DNA from: Lycium barbarum | Lineage: Eukaryota; Streptophyta; Magnoliopsida; Solanales; Solanaceae | Length of the DNA stretch: 64,000 nt | Assembly: GCF_019175385.1 (NCBI RefSeq) | Contig: NC_083346.1 | Span: 61,347,821 to 61,411,820, forward strand | Direction of reading: 5' to 3' | Shown here: positions 33,907 through 44,876 of the stretch, one piece after another | Numbering within the stretch: the first letter of the stretch is position 1 | How the letters are laid out: each line of letters opens with the position of its first letter | Translations under genes and position numbers: made by a program | The notes under the pieces: model-generated | What the model saw: the letters and a program-made list of their open reading frames with translations, nothing else | Database searches by the model: none | What the model was told of the DNA's origin: nothing

Positions 33907-34222
33907 ATACGGTCCATTATACGGTCCGTATAATAGACCGTGAAATGGGTCTGCCCAGCACCCCTTCACTGTGACTACTTGACGGTCCGTTATACGGTCC
34001 GTAAAACAGTTTTACGGTCCGTATAACTGACCGTAAAACGTTACCAGTGAGCAACCTTTCACTGTGACCATTCGACGGTTCGTTATACGGTCCGTATAAA
34101 TTTTATACGGTCCGTATAACTGACCGTAAAATTCCACCAGCAACCAACCTTCACTGTGATGGTTTTACGGTCCACTATACGGTCCGTATAACATTATACG
34201 GTCCGTATAATGAGCCGTAGAA
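33907..34222 (-). promoter_or_regulatory. TACGGTCCGTA array of A 5' LTR
   Basis: Identical to the array of the 3' LTR. In this copy it lies in the active promoter position, upstream of the TATA-like box near 33882. Confidence 0.8.
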
Positions 34223-34442
34223 CTCATCAGTCACTGAACTTAGTTTCGCCACTTCGTTTGATCTCCGATCCTCATGGAACCTTCTTAACACTTGTTCAAC
34301 ACTTCAATACTAATCTAAGGGACGTTATAACTCTTTCCCAAAATGCCCTTAAGTCATCATTAACCCGATACTCGTATTTCGCTAGTTCATTCACTTGCGT
34401 ACCAACGGAAGATTTTTTTTTTTTTTTTTCCGAGGTGTAACA

Positions 34443-35822
34443 GTTATGGACATAAAACATAGGAGGCCAACGATACAAATATCTCTACACTCTCTAAGAA
34501 TAGAGTCTTTAGAACTTGCTTGCTCACTGTGTTCATTCATATGATAAGGATCATGCCAAAAACAAAAGGGTAAGCCTTACATACCTGTCCCACGTCCAAT
34601 TAGCTACGCTTGTTTACCCAAGCTTGCTAGTCTACATTCAAAAGAATTTACATAGTCATCAGATTCATCATCATATACTTGTATTAGTCCTTTAAATGAA
34701 TTCATTTATAATTTGCCGAAATTTCGGCAGCATTTCCCCTGTAAATACACCATCCCCGAGAATGTAACTCGGCCAAATCATCAATCAACAATCCGAGAAT
34801 TCCACTCGGCCAAATTATTAACAACAATACCAACAATCATACTAACAACTTCAACAATCAATCCAAAATACATTCTAACGTTAGTAACTTCTTTTACATA
34901 ATCCAAAGACATTTTTCTTATATTCGATACAATCACAACAACCCAACTTACAATCTTCCAAACACATGTCTTTCTTCCAAATTCATGAATTATTTTTACA
35001 ACTTACACATTAGCAATATCATTCATACAAATATAAGAAACCATACTAATGTCACATTAACTTCTTCAACAATCCCACTATGATTCCAACTTCATTTCAA
35101 TTCATCAAACCTTCATTTTCATCATGAAACCCACAACACAACAATCAAATACTAAATAAAATCAAGTCATCACATCTTATCATTACACCCCTATTCGGCC
35201 ACAACCCCTGCACACATATTTCATGAGTCTCATCCATTTCTACATACTACAACATTTACAAATCATCCATGACACATGTAAAAGAAGATTGAACCTTACC
35301 TTTCTCCACTTGTCTTCTTACTTAGCTAGGGTTTGTAAATCACCCAAATAAATGCTTGGCTTGCTCCAACAACTCCTTCATGTTAATGAGGACCTTCCAA
35401 TTAGTAGAAAAGCTAGAAGATTTTTTTTTTTTTTGTGATCAATTTCCATGGCTTCAAATTTGGCCATGGTGGCCGAATGCTCCTTCTCTCTTCTTCTTCT
35501 TTCTTTCTCTTCTTCTCCAAGCTTCTTAACTTAAAAGAATGAATATGTCTTATTTGCCACCACTTATCTATATATATTTACTTAAGTCCTACAAATAAAA
35601 ATATGGACACATGGCCATGGGTGGGGCCCACACCTTATGTCACACGGCCAAAGTGGCCTTTTCAAGAATTTTCTTGAACATTTTGTGAAATTCCCGTTTT
35701 GCCCCTAGCCTTTCACAATATTACCATGAGCCACTTTGCGAATTTCCCTTTTTACCCTTAGCCTTTCTCAATATTTCCATACTAATAAACAACTTGTATA
35801 TTAAAATAACTTGGAAAATAGT
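34443..35822 (-). repeat. D1 3' LTR, piece 2
   Basis: Continues D1's LTR after element A (first five bases are the duplicated GTTAT). It contains CCCTGTAAATACACCATCCC and repeated ACTCGGCCAA phrases, also seen at 52815, then a low-complexity CT/A-rich stretch with no gene. Cut at 35822 by solo LTR-L. Confidence 0.85.
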
Positions 35823-35964
35823 TGTTACACCTCGGAAATTTCTCCGTACTTGTGTGATGAGTAGAACAATGAAGGGCGTGAGTGTATGATGTTTTACTAA
35901 GTCGGGAATGGCTAATTACGAATTTTTTGAAATAAGAAGGTTGCGGAAATTTTTTAGCTCAGTG

Positions 35965-36240
35965 GTCATAAAGGGCACTATACGGCCCATAAAGTGATTT
36001 ACGGACCGTATAGTGCAATCGTCCTCCAGCCTTCTAAAATCTCAAAGTTTCTGCCAAGTGATGAAATGGCTAAACACGACTTGGAGGACGGCCCGTAAAA
36101 TGGTTTACGGACCGTAGACCTCGGTTGTAAACTGCCATGTCCCTCAGCCAAACTTTCTGTTTCTGGGATGATTAAAAACGATCATGGAGGACGGACCGTA
36201 AACCACAATACGGTCCGTAAACTGTGGTTTACGACCACTG
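35965..36240 (+). promoter_or_regulatory. TACGGNCCGTA array of LTR-L
   Basis: Palindromes such as TACGGACCGTA and TACGGTCCGTA in about three blocks of 95-115 bp, each with an ACTTTCTG or AGTTTCTG spacer, ending shortly before an AT-rich TATA-like region (ATTATTAAAAGG near 36277). Confidence 0.7.
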
Positions 36241-37736
36241 TTCATCCCGACAATTTTTCATTAAAGATCATTTTTGTGATTATTAAAAGGAACTTAGGCT
36301 TCATTTCATTTCATTTTTCTTCCATACAACTCAAGAATGCTCTAGAACTCTCCAAATATTTCCTCCATAAGAATTCAAGAGAATCAAAGGGAACATCAAG
36401 ATCAACACCATTAAATTCATGAAAACAAGTGTAAGAACACATCAAAGGATCATCTAAGTCAAGAAATCCTTAAAAGGGTGGAACTAGGGTTTTGGCTAAG
36501 TGAAGTATTTCAACTCAAGGCCTGTTCAATCATCATTTAAGGTATGTTTCATGACTATACCACGTGATTCAAGGTATTGGAAGACTTAGATACTTAAAAT
36601 GTAGAAGAACATAGGAATGGGTCATTATTGAGTGAATAGTGACATAAATGAATGATAGTGGAATTGAATCATGAATGTTGAAGTGTTGTGAGTACAAATA
36701 CGATATAAATGATGTTTATAACGTGAAACAAGTAGTAAATGCACGAAAGCACTAAGGTGAGCTATAGGGAGAAATATGGGAAAATTGGAGGAAAATGGTG
36801 GATTTTGCTAATGGTGCATAAATGATGATTTTTATTGCGATATTGCGAATAGCATTGTGAATGTTGGGGGTAGATATAGAACATGGGAAAAGTAGTATAA
36901 ACGAAGGAAGTACTGCCCAAATTTTCCTAGAACTAGCGATCCATTCTTGTAGTTAATTAACTAATGTAATACGAATTCTCTCATGAAGGTGACGACGTGG
37001 TATCGAAGGAGAATAAGTGGACAACAACTTAGCTAAATGGCAAGGTATGTGAGGCTAGTCCTTTCTTTCCAATGGCATGAATCTTATAGTCTGAATTACC
37101 ATCTTTCCATGAGCTCCTACATTCTAAAAAGTTAATTGCCTATATGAGATAAGTTATACGATATGATGTTGCTAGGATGATGATGATGTTAGTCCTTGCC
37201 TACACTCACCTCATGTACTAGTCCTTTCAAGGTGAGGCAGAATGTCCGTAATTTCTCCATAAAGTAATCGGGGGGTCACGACCTTACGTCACCCCAATAG
37301 AGTAAAGTTGTTCTCAAACCTTACGCATGTGCTATGATAAGATAAGTATTTTTCAATGAGTACATTATTATGATTATTTTATGATAAGCATGGCATGAGC
37401 ATTGCATACCGGGCCTAGTTGGCCGGGCAGACACCGCTTCGGCGGGCGACGATACTGATACACCACGACCTTCGGGCGTGGGCAGACACCACTAGTGGGC
37501 GGCATGAGATGGTACCCCGGACGCGGGAGGACTGGACGCGGGCTTATATTATTGATTATCACACAGTTCCATCATGGGCGGGCAGCTTGCATATGATGCA
37601 TACATGTTACGATGATAAGTATGAGTAAGACAGCATGTATTATTCCATTTATGATTATCGGTCAGATCCATATGCTTTATATTAATGCTCTCATTATGTT
37701 ATTGATGCCTTTCTTCATTGTTCATGCCTCTCATAC

Positions 37737-37931
37737 TCAGTACAATATTCGTACTGACGTCCCTTCTTTGGACGTTGTGTTCATGCCCACAGGTAGACAG
37801 GGAGGCGAGCTTGATCCAGATACTTAGGAGCTGTCAGCTGTTGAGAGCACTCCATTGTTCGGAGGTGCTTATGATTTCTCTTGGTATATATGTATATATA
37901 TATTTTGGGCACGACGGAGTCTTGTTCCGTC
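37737..37931 (+). other. Conserved stem-loop cluster, LTR-L (compensated stems)
   Basis: Stem 1 TCAGTAC/GTACTGA, stem 2 CGTCC/GGACG, stem 3 TTGTG/CACAG with loop TTCATGCC, where a C-G pair of the other families is T-A. Stem 4 is GACGGA/TCCGTC with loop GTCTTGT (37913-37931), two paired changes from GGCGGG/CCCGCC in element C. Confidence 0.8.
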
Positions 37932-38189
37932 TATGTATTCATTATGACAGTAGAGGCTCGTAGGTACGTAGTGTGGGTCAGGTGGTCTCAAAAGATGCTA
38001 TTATTATGTACATATTATTTTGATGGCCGAGAGACATATGCATATAAAGTACTTATGTTTGGATACAAATTATGTTTCCTATACTTTCATGCGTAAAACT
38101 GGCAAAAGATCATTAAATGAGTAGTAGAGTGAGCGGTGCTCGGTATCTAGCTCCGGGTACCCGTCGCGGCCCCTAGCTGGGTCGTGACA

Positions 38190-38257
38190 ATAGTCTTGCC
38201 CTTAACCTCTGGCAATTATCTTGAATTATCCGAACGTACAAAATACGGGCTATAACA
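38190..38257 (-). repeat. D1 3' LTR, piece 3
   Basis: Last 63 bases of the LTR after the duplicated ATAGT, ending ACGGGCTATAACA, the D-family terminus (TGTTATAGCCCGT in sense). Confidence 0.9.
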
Positions 38258-38273
38258 TCCTCCCCCCCTTTAG
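38258..38273 (-). other. Polypurine tract of D1
   Basis: Minus-strand CTAAAGGGGGGGGAGGA, directly next to the 3' LTR; closely similar to the tract of element C at 46824. Confidence 0.9.
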
Positions 38274-41200
38274 AACATTCGTCCTCGAATGTTCAACTGA
38301 TCTTATAGGGTCTTGTAACACTTCGGGGGGTCCCTCTTATAGTTGCCCTTTTCTTCATGCTCATTCCTTATCTTTCACGCTATTTCCTTTATGATCGAAC
38401 TCCTCGGTCTTTACATGAGTCCTCATTCCGTGCCATGGGTTTTCTAATCCACTGCGCCAACTCATTATCCTTGTCCTTCCCAGGTCATCTCTTCACAAGT
38501 ATACTTGTCTTTGATTTCTTTGTATTGGCGCTCGTTTCGTCAATCGTTATTCCTTATTGGCTCTCCGGTGTGGATTCCTTACAATATGATTGAGCGTCGC
38601 TTCACGTTGATGGTTCATATAATTCCATAGCGTATATTCTCATGCTCCGTACAATTAATGGTCCATGAACTATTTTCTAGTATCCGATGAACTCCTTTAT
38701 TTCATTCATAGGCACTGCGTTCTTTCTTTCTTTCAAAATTCCCAAACTACCAATTGTTGATGCTGTCGTTATAATAGTCGTCATCGTTCGAAACATCCTT
38801 TAAATCTTATCATTTTCTCCATCATCCGTTGTGAACTTAGCTTGTAGCCCTTTCCTGTTCTTTTTATTACTCTTTAAAACATGTCGCTGCGTACTTAGGT
38901 GCGGCGCCGATTTGCCCGATATGAGGGATTCAAATTATGGTCTAAACATCTCATAATTCATGTCGGCATGAATCATTCTCTTAAGGTATCTTCCATCCTT
39001 TCCCTTCATGTCGGCCTCACGGTACACTTCATTATCAACTTGTTTCTATTCCTTTCATGTATTATCTTGATATACCGATATGTTTTGAACTCCGGCCCCG
39101 AGCTAATAAATTTTCCTCCTCTGGAGCCTGAAAGTGTTGTGATTCCATTAGAGTCTGATATAATATATTCTCCCCCCCCCCCCTCCCTCCCCCCTTTTAA
39201 GGGGCTCCTTATACGCCAACAGTCATTTTGTGAAGTCTTCGTTTATACCTTACTCCTCATCTTTCTTTCCAACTCTGTGCACAACATATCAAAACTTCTT
39301 ACCATAAGTTTTTCTTTCATCTTGCGCCTATATCATCACTCTTGTCAATATTCCCATATCTTCCTATCCACTATTAGTCCCTTTCACCCATTTAGCTCAC
39401 TTACTCGTGATTCTTCTTAACTACGCGTTCGCGTTGCAGCTGTGTGTCCATATTTTTCAAGCGTCCCGCTACTTTTGCTCTTAGCATAGAATCCTTACAG
39501 TTTACACTCTCTCTATCCTCGCTCATCGAATCCTTTGACTATATTTACGATGCCGTGACCGAACGGTCTTCCATGCACATTCCTTGCACTTCATTCTATT
39601 TCCCCTAAGATCAAATCTTTCATACCTCACATGAATTCTTGCTCCACACCATTAATTTCCCAATCAACAGTATCGACCCATTATCCTTATTCTTTCCTTG
39701 GTGCGTAATCGGGTTCCTATCGCTAACTCGCTAAGGTATCCTTCTCACTCCTATGGTTAAAGATTTCCAATTGCCCTACGCCTAAATGCTCTCCTCTTCT
39801 CTTCGACCAACCCATTAGTCTACTTTTCCTACTTTCATCCTTAACCTTCCTTAGATTCCTTCCTCCTCGAACACTTTTCTTCTTTTGCCATTTGTGGCGT
39901 CGGCTCTGAAGGTCGCGAAATTTTTCTTTAAACGCGCAATTCCGTTCTGCTCTTAAGTTATCCTTTTGGAAAGCACCATGTCCGAGGCAACCGTGTTGAT
40001 TTTACCATACATTTATCCCTTTATATACTTCTCAAGGGCCTAAATCTCCTAGTATCGTCGCAAAGCCTAAACATTCTTTCTCTTACCTCACATCCCTTGT
40101 CATAGTCACTATTCCTTTAGCCCCACTTATTGAAATTTGGTTCTCGAACCTCACACATTCCTCTTTTGTTCCATCTTGCCACACTTTATCCTTTTCACGT
40201 GCCTATCTTTGAATTTTTTACCCAAGTCGTCTCGTGCTTTGCCAGTAGTTTCTCTCTCGGGGGTTTCACTCACCGAGGTTTCTTACCTTTCACCCTTTTC
40301 CGACATTTTGATCTTCTTGCCTTCCATTTACCCACTTTCTTTCTTTTCCAAATATCGTAGTATTAGAATCTTCCAATCTTAACCTGTAGTGAAAATAACA
40401 TCAACTTACCTTGTGACACTCATACCATTTATTTTTGCTGCCACTTGAACTTCGGTACCCTTACTCGATTGATGTCTTCCATATCGTAGCACCGGTTGTT
40501 GGGGCACACATGCCCACCGATACAATCGTATGTGGGATATCTTACACACTCGTGTATATATATATATATATATATATATTTACTACCAACTTGTCCACAA
40601 AATACTTCCAAACGCTATTCAAGCCTATCCTAATTCCAGAGCTGGGATGCACTTTCTATCTCTTTACCGGTCTAGTCTGCCTTGTCCTACGCGTCCTCTT
40701 ATGGTCTCCAATCACCCCGTATATTCTAGTTTCCCGTAGGCTACTCTAACTTTCACTTGTCTCTTATATCTGAATTTACAGAACATTAGTGCACTTCCCA
40801 GGGGGTCACCCATCCTAAGATTTCTCTCACCCCAGCACGCTTAACCCCGAAACTTTGATGAAATCTGGTGCCTTAATGCTGATATAATCGCGTCCACTTC
40901 CTCGCATGACCTTTATTACATGATCTGGAGCAAGTCGAAGTCTTACAGATTCCGAGACATTCTCGTAACACGTCCTTCCCTTTACAATTACTATTTTACC
41001 CTTTTCAATCCTCAATATTCACCCTTCACTTTCGTATATAACTACCTTTCGTTGCCGTTACTTATGAATACTTTGGGTATTAGCCTGTTTGAATTTTTAG
41101 TCACCATCCTTATACAGTAATCTACAGCAAACTGATTGTCGACGTTCTCTGAATCCTCCAACAGACCTTACTCCTACTAAACCTCGGATGTTATCCATTT

Positions 41201-41731
41201 TAATCATCTGTACTGCTAATCGTCTTTCTCGCTATTATTCTTCATGCCATGCCAAATCCATAACCTTTCTAAAACAACTCATCCCACTTATTGTTTATTT
41301 ACAATATTTCCTTTCCACGCTTCCTCCTGTTAGGTGTACCTGATTAAATGACCTGATTTTGAAAAATTCTGACCAGGTTTCCTCTACAATTCTTACTATT
41401 CAAAATCTGTACGCAGCAAATATCAACAATGCCTCACAGAGCATACGGCTATATATCACATTCCAGCCATCCAGAGCTTCCAATTTTAGGTAAAAGAACA
41501 AAATATCAAAACTTACCTCTATGACTTTCCATGTCGCCACTCGCCTTTTCCCGTCGTATGCAAGGCTTATATAAGGAATCTCACTTCCTATGACTTGGCT
41601 CTATCGCACGATCTAAGACAGAAAGAAGGTCAACAATCCCCGCAGCCTCCTATTTATAAATGTGGCCGGCTTCACACCCATAAACAGGACTCTGCTGGAC
41701 ACAACTTTGCAGACAACCCCTAGGACAACCT
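38274..41731 (-). other. Non-coding interior of D1
   Basis: 3.5 kb, strongly CT-rich on the plus strand, without a credible protein. The leader half (41000-41730) matches the leaders of C and M; the part around 40330-40400 matches M near 62210-62260; so D1 and M share ancestry. A pure C-rich run lies near 39171-39194 and an AT run near 40555-40579. The 5S-like module is at 40795-40895. Open frames on the plus strand (for example 38899-39420) are composition artefacts. Confidence 0.7.
40795..40895 (-). ncRNA. 5S rRNA-derived module in D1
   Basis: The minus strand aligns without gaps over about 100 bases to plant 5S rRNA, about 78% identical by my hand count against the consensus as I remember it. 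Conserved parts include the internal promoter: GGTTAAGCGTGCTGGGG (box A region) and GGATGGGTGACCCCCTGGGAA (box C, 21 bases with one change), the latter split here as GGATGGGTGACC / CCCTGGGAA. It lies sense to the element, about 850 bases after the primer site. It is not a complete 5S gene: the last 15 or so bases are unrelated. Confidence 0.85.
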
Positions 41732-41743
41732 GCTATGATACCA
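41732..41743 (-). other. Primer binding site of D1
   Basis: Minus-strand TGGTATCATAGC, one mismatch to the initiator-Met primer site, next to the 5' LTR. Confidence 0.9.
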
Positions 41744-41746
41744 CTT

Positions 41747-41778
41747 TGTCACACCCTAGTCTTACTAGGGTGTGATGG
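41747..41778 (-). repeat. D1 5' LTR, piece 1
   Basis: First 32 bases of the LTR, identical to 24059-24090, cut at GATGG by element C. Confidence 0.9.
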
Positions 41779-44700
41779 TGTTAGATCCCGTATTTCCATA
41801 GGTTTGAAAGTGTGCGAGTTAAATGATATTAGTAATGGACACGAGGTTATCCCCCAAGCTTATAGGTGATTAAAGTGATGGTACGCATGTATCGTAAGGA
41901 TTCGAAGTTAAACCAATTGAAGAAAATAAGTTTCGTCGAGGTTCAAAATTTATTTGAATGGAATGAAGTCCTAAAATTATTTAAGACAAAAAAATGTGAC
42001 GACGATGATCGAAAATAATATTTTATGTGTGGCAAATGAGGTTATGAACTAGTGTTACATCACATGGTCGTGGTAATAGGTATATATGTGTGTTAAAAGT
42101 GGTCCGTGTTTAAGTGAATTGAAAAAAAAAACTGTACTCGATATTAGGATGGAAAATTAGAATTTTACAAAATATTTTTTCTTTGTGTCAACGTCCTAGC
42201 CTGTATGGGATACTAGTATACGTTCTATTTTTGTATGCTACCTATGATTTATTGATAATGTCATTGGAATTGTAGAAATTTGTTAATTAAGAAAATGTTT
42301 AATTTTCATAATACCAAAATATCTACTTTTATGGATCAGATCAAGCATTTATAATTATTTTCTTTATAAAGGCTAGGTGTCAAAAGATGGACACTCCCAC
42401 CGTATACAAGGATAAGGGGGAGAGGAACATGGCATTATTCCTTGTCTACCTTATTTGGGACAACATTTTTTATACTATATATATTTAATATGAAATGTTC
42501 AACTCATGCCACATAAGACGGGTACGTGTGGGGGCTTGGGGGCCTCACATATTAGTTATCAAATGATTCACTAAGTATCATTCATGATAGATGAACAAGA
42601 ACAAAAAAAAAAAAAAACGTTGAAGACAAAAAAAAAAAAAAAAAAGCTCGGCCATGGAGCAATGTTAACCGAGAGGGAGATTGGAGAAAAAGAAAAATTT
42701 GAGGTGTGAAATTGTTGTAACATTCAAGTGATTAGCAAGGTTAAGAAGCCAAGTTGATTAAGGTAATGTTTGATCTCTTTTTATACACATTTTAGAGGCA
42801 ATTTTAACATGTATAAGTTTATGGATATATGATGGAAATAAAAGTTGTGGATGTTGATGTTGAAAGATGAATTGAGCCGTGTAGGGGCTGCTCTAATTAG
42901 GCATGAAAAAATTATTTTAAGTTGCGATATAATTGTTGTTATCATGGATTATATGACGAAAGGATTAGAAAGTTAAAGTTAAAAATTTTGTTGATATGAA
43001 CATGTTGTTGTTCGTGTTGAGTTGGAGGAATTGAAAATATAATTGTATCCATATGTTGTTGCTGGTATTTCTGTGTCAACAGGAGAGCAATTGGAAATTT
43101 TGGATAGGTGAAAATATAGGGGAAGTGCTGTCGGATTTTCGCTAAATATTAGATAATAGAAAATCTTAAACGAGAATATGTATAAGCTGGAATATAGGTT
43201 CGATAAGACATAGGCTATGGATTTGTAAACTAGATAATATAGTTACTAACAATAACGTTACTCTTATATAAATAGGCTAAAAGAGCGACGAGACGAACGG
43301 GTTACGAATAGCCGCTAACAGGTATGTAAAGCCTAACCTTTTTTTTGGCATGACCTTTATGGAACGGATAAGTGACGTATATGTATGACTCTAAAGAAAA
43401 TTCTATTCTTAGAGCCACTAGGATGGCCAATGTCTTTGACTTCCCTAAGTTATTCCATATGGTTTGATATCTATTTATGATGTTCGAAGAATCCTAGTTG
43501 GTATGTTTTCGAATGTTGTTCGAAAGATAATTGATATGCCTAAGGTCCTTGATATATATTTTGATACGTACATATGGTTCTAAAGCCTCTATTTGATTTG
43601 ATCCATAACGATATTTGAAAGTTGTCTAATATGATTATTACTTGAATTTCCAAAAGAAAATGGCTTCTGAATCGCTTTTAGAACGTTCTGTACTTCAAAA
43701 GCTCATAACTTTCGTATACTAAATCGGATTGACCCGAAACTTGTTTCTGAGCCTTCAGATGTCGGTAAATATATTTGTCCATTGAGTCTTGGAATTTATT
43801 TATTTATATGCATATAGTTTCTCACTACTCTACTCGTGGATGCCTCAATGCTTCCTTCACTGAGCCCGGGCCAGGATATGTTATCACGCGTATTCCACTG
43901 CATTGTTCGCCGTGCCTCGATGTTAGGGGGCAGGTACACATGTACATGGGTTGTGGAGTATGCTGTGCCATGTACATATATTCTGATATGTGATGATGTG
44001 ATATGATATGGCCATCTGATATGTTATGACATGTGCACATTCTGATATGATATGATATGTTACGGAGCTATTCCCTACTCTGGAGTATGCTGTGTTGTGG
44101 CGCCAGTGACGGGGTGGCGACCACGTTCTGTTCACCGAGTCCTAAAACGGGGCCGGATATGGCATATGATTGACATGCATTATCTATGTTTTGTGAGTAA
44201 GCATTTTTGATATTCTGGTTATTACATTCAGTTTCTGTACTTCCTTTTCCGGTTATGATTCTGTTTATTATGCTTCCTGTTTTACATACTCAGTACATAT
44301 TCCGTACTGACCCCCCTTCTTCGGGGGCTGCGTTTCATGCCCGCAGGTACAGACGTTCGTTCAGGTAACCCGCCAGTGTAGGGTACTTATTCTGCTGTTT
44401 GGAGTACTCCTTTTGATCCGGAGCTCATATTTTTGGTACCTATCTTTTGTGATACATGTTTCTGTATATCTGATTATTTGGGGTACGGCGGGGCCCTGTC
44501 CCGCCATATAATTCTGTCATGGTTTGTAGAGGCCTGTAGACATATATGTGGGTCATGGGTTATGTTTGTTCGAATATGTTTGTGATTTGTGCCTTAAGCG
44601 GTCCCGTTTGCTATTATGGCCAAGACGGCCCATATGTTTGTATATGTATGTATATCTGGGCGATGTGTATTCCGCCAGCCTACCGGATTTGATTTGATGT

Positions 44701-44861
44701 TTCTGTACGGGCAACCACTTAAGATGACATTTGTTCTCAGTATCTGATTAAAATAGCGTATGTTAAGTTGAATAAATCTTTGGTATGTCGATCTGGTACG
44801 AGATTCTGTTAGGGTGTCCAAATAGGGCGCTAGTCGCGGCCCACGGGGCTGGGTCGTGACA
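41779..44861 (+). repeat. 5' LTR of element C
   Basis: 3,083-bp LTR. AT-rich U3 with TATATATATTTAATATG near 42476; A-runs near 42604-42643; GGTATGTAAAGCC near 43320; stem-loops 44290-44505; terminal GGGTCGTGACA. Confidence 0.95.
44290..44505 (+). other. Conserved stem-loop cluster, C 5' LTR
   Basis: Stem 1 TCAGTAC/GTACTGA; stem 2 CCCCC/GGGGG (a full replacement of the CGTCC/GGACG pairs of H, A and L); stem 3 CTGCG/CGCAG with loop TTTCATGCC; stem 4 GGCGGG/CCCGCC with loop GCCCTGT at 44487-44505. Confidence 0.8.
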
Positions 44862-44864
44862 AAG

Positions 44865-44876
44865 TGGTATCAGAGC
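44865..44876 (+). other. Primer binding site of C
   Basis: TGGTATCAGAGC, perfect initiator-Met site, three bases after the LTR. Confidence 0.95.

Larger units (their letters stand above)
25161..34442 (-). mobile_element. Element A: young Tekay/Del-type chromovirus lacking RT core and RNase H
   Basis: 9,282-bp element with LTRs of 2,544 and 2,540 bp, TSD GTTAT (25156-25160, 34443-34447), primer site and polypurine tract. The LTRs differ, as far as I can see, by one substitution (27638/34380) and a T-run length. Gag, protease and integrase-chromodomain frames are long, but RT stops after its first conserved block and RNase H is gone. It was therefore probably mobilised by enzymes from a complete relative. 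The empty target is preserved at about 50980 in the D1 5' LTR. Confidence 0.97.
31903..34442 (-). repeat. 5' LTR of element A
   Basis: 2,540-bp copy offset by exactly 6,742 from the 3' LTR over most of its length. The T run near 34413 is four bases shorter than in the other copy. Confidence 0.97.
35823..38189 (+). mobile_element. Solo LTR-L
   Basis: Plus-oriented LTR of 2,367 bp, TGTTACACCTCGG...GGGTCGTGACA, flanked by the perfect 5-bp duplication ATAGT (35818-35822, 38190-38194) with no internal region. This is the product of recombination between two LTRs of a full element. The unoccupied target ACATAGTCTTGCCC is present in D2 at 54080. Same family as LTR-E. Confidence 0.95.

Noticed and set aside
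38899..39420. 173-codon plus-strand ORF, Leu/Ser/His-rich
   Set aside because: It lies antisense in D1's CT-rich non-coding interior and has no recognisable motif; such frames are expected from the composition.
40827..41015. Minus-strand ORF similar to a plus-strand ORF at 61549-61794
   Set aside because: The similarity is at the DNA level and covers the 5S-derived module; the protein reading is incidental.
43775..44135. Short ORFs shared by both C LTRs
   Set aside because: They lie within LTR sequence and appear twice only because the LTR is duplicated; no protein resemblance.
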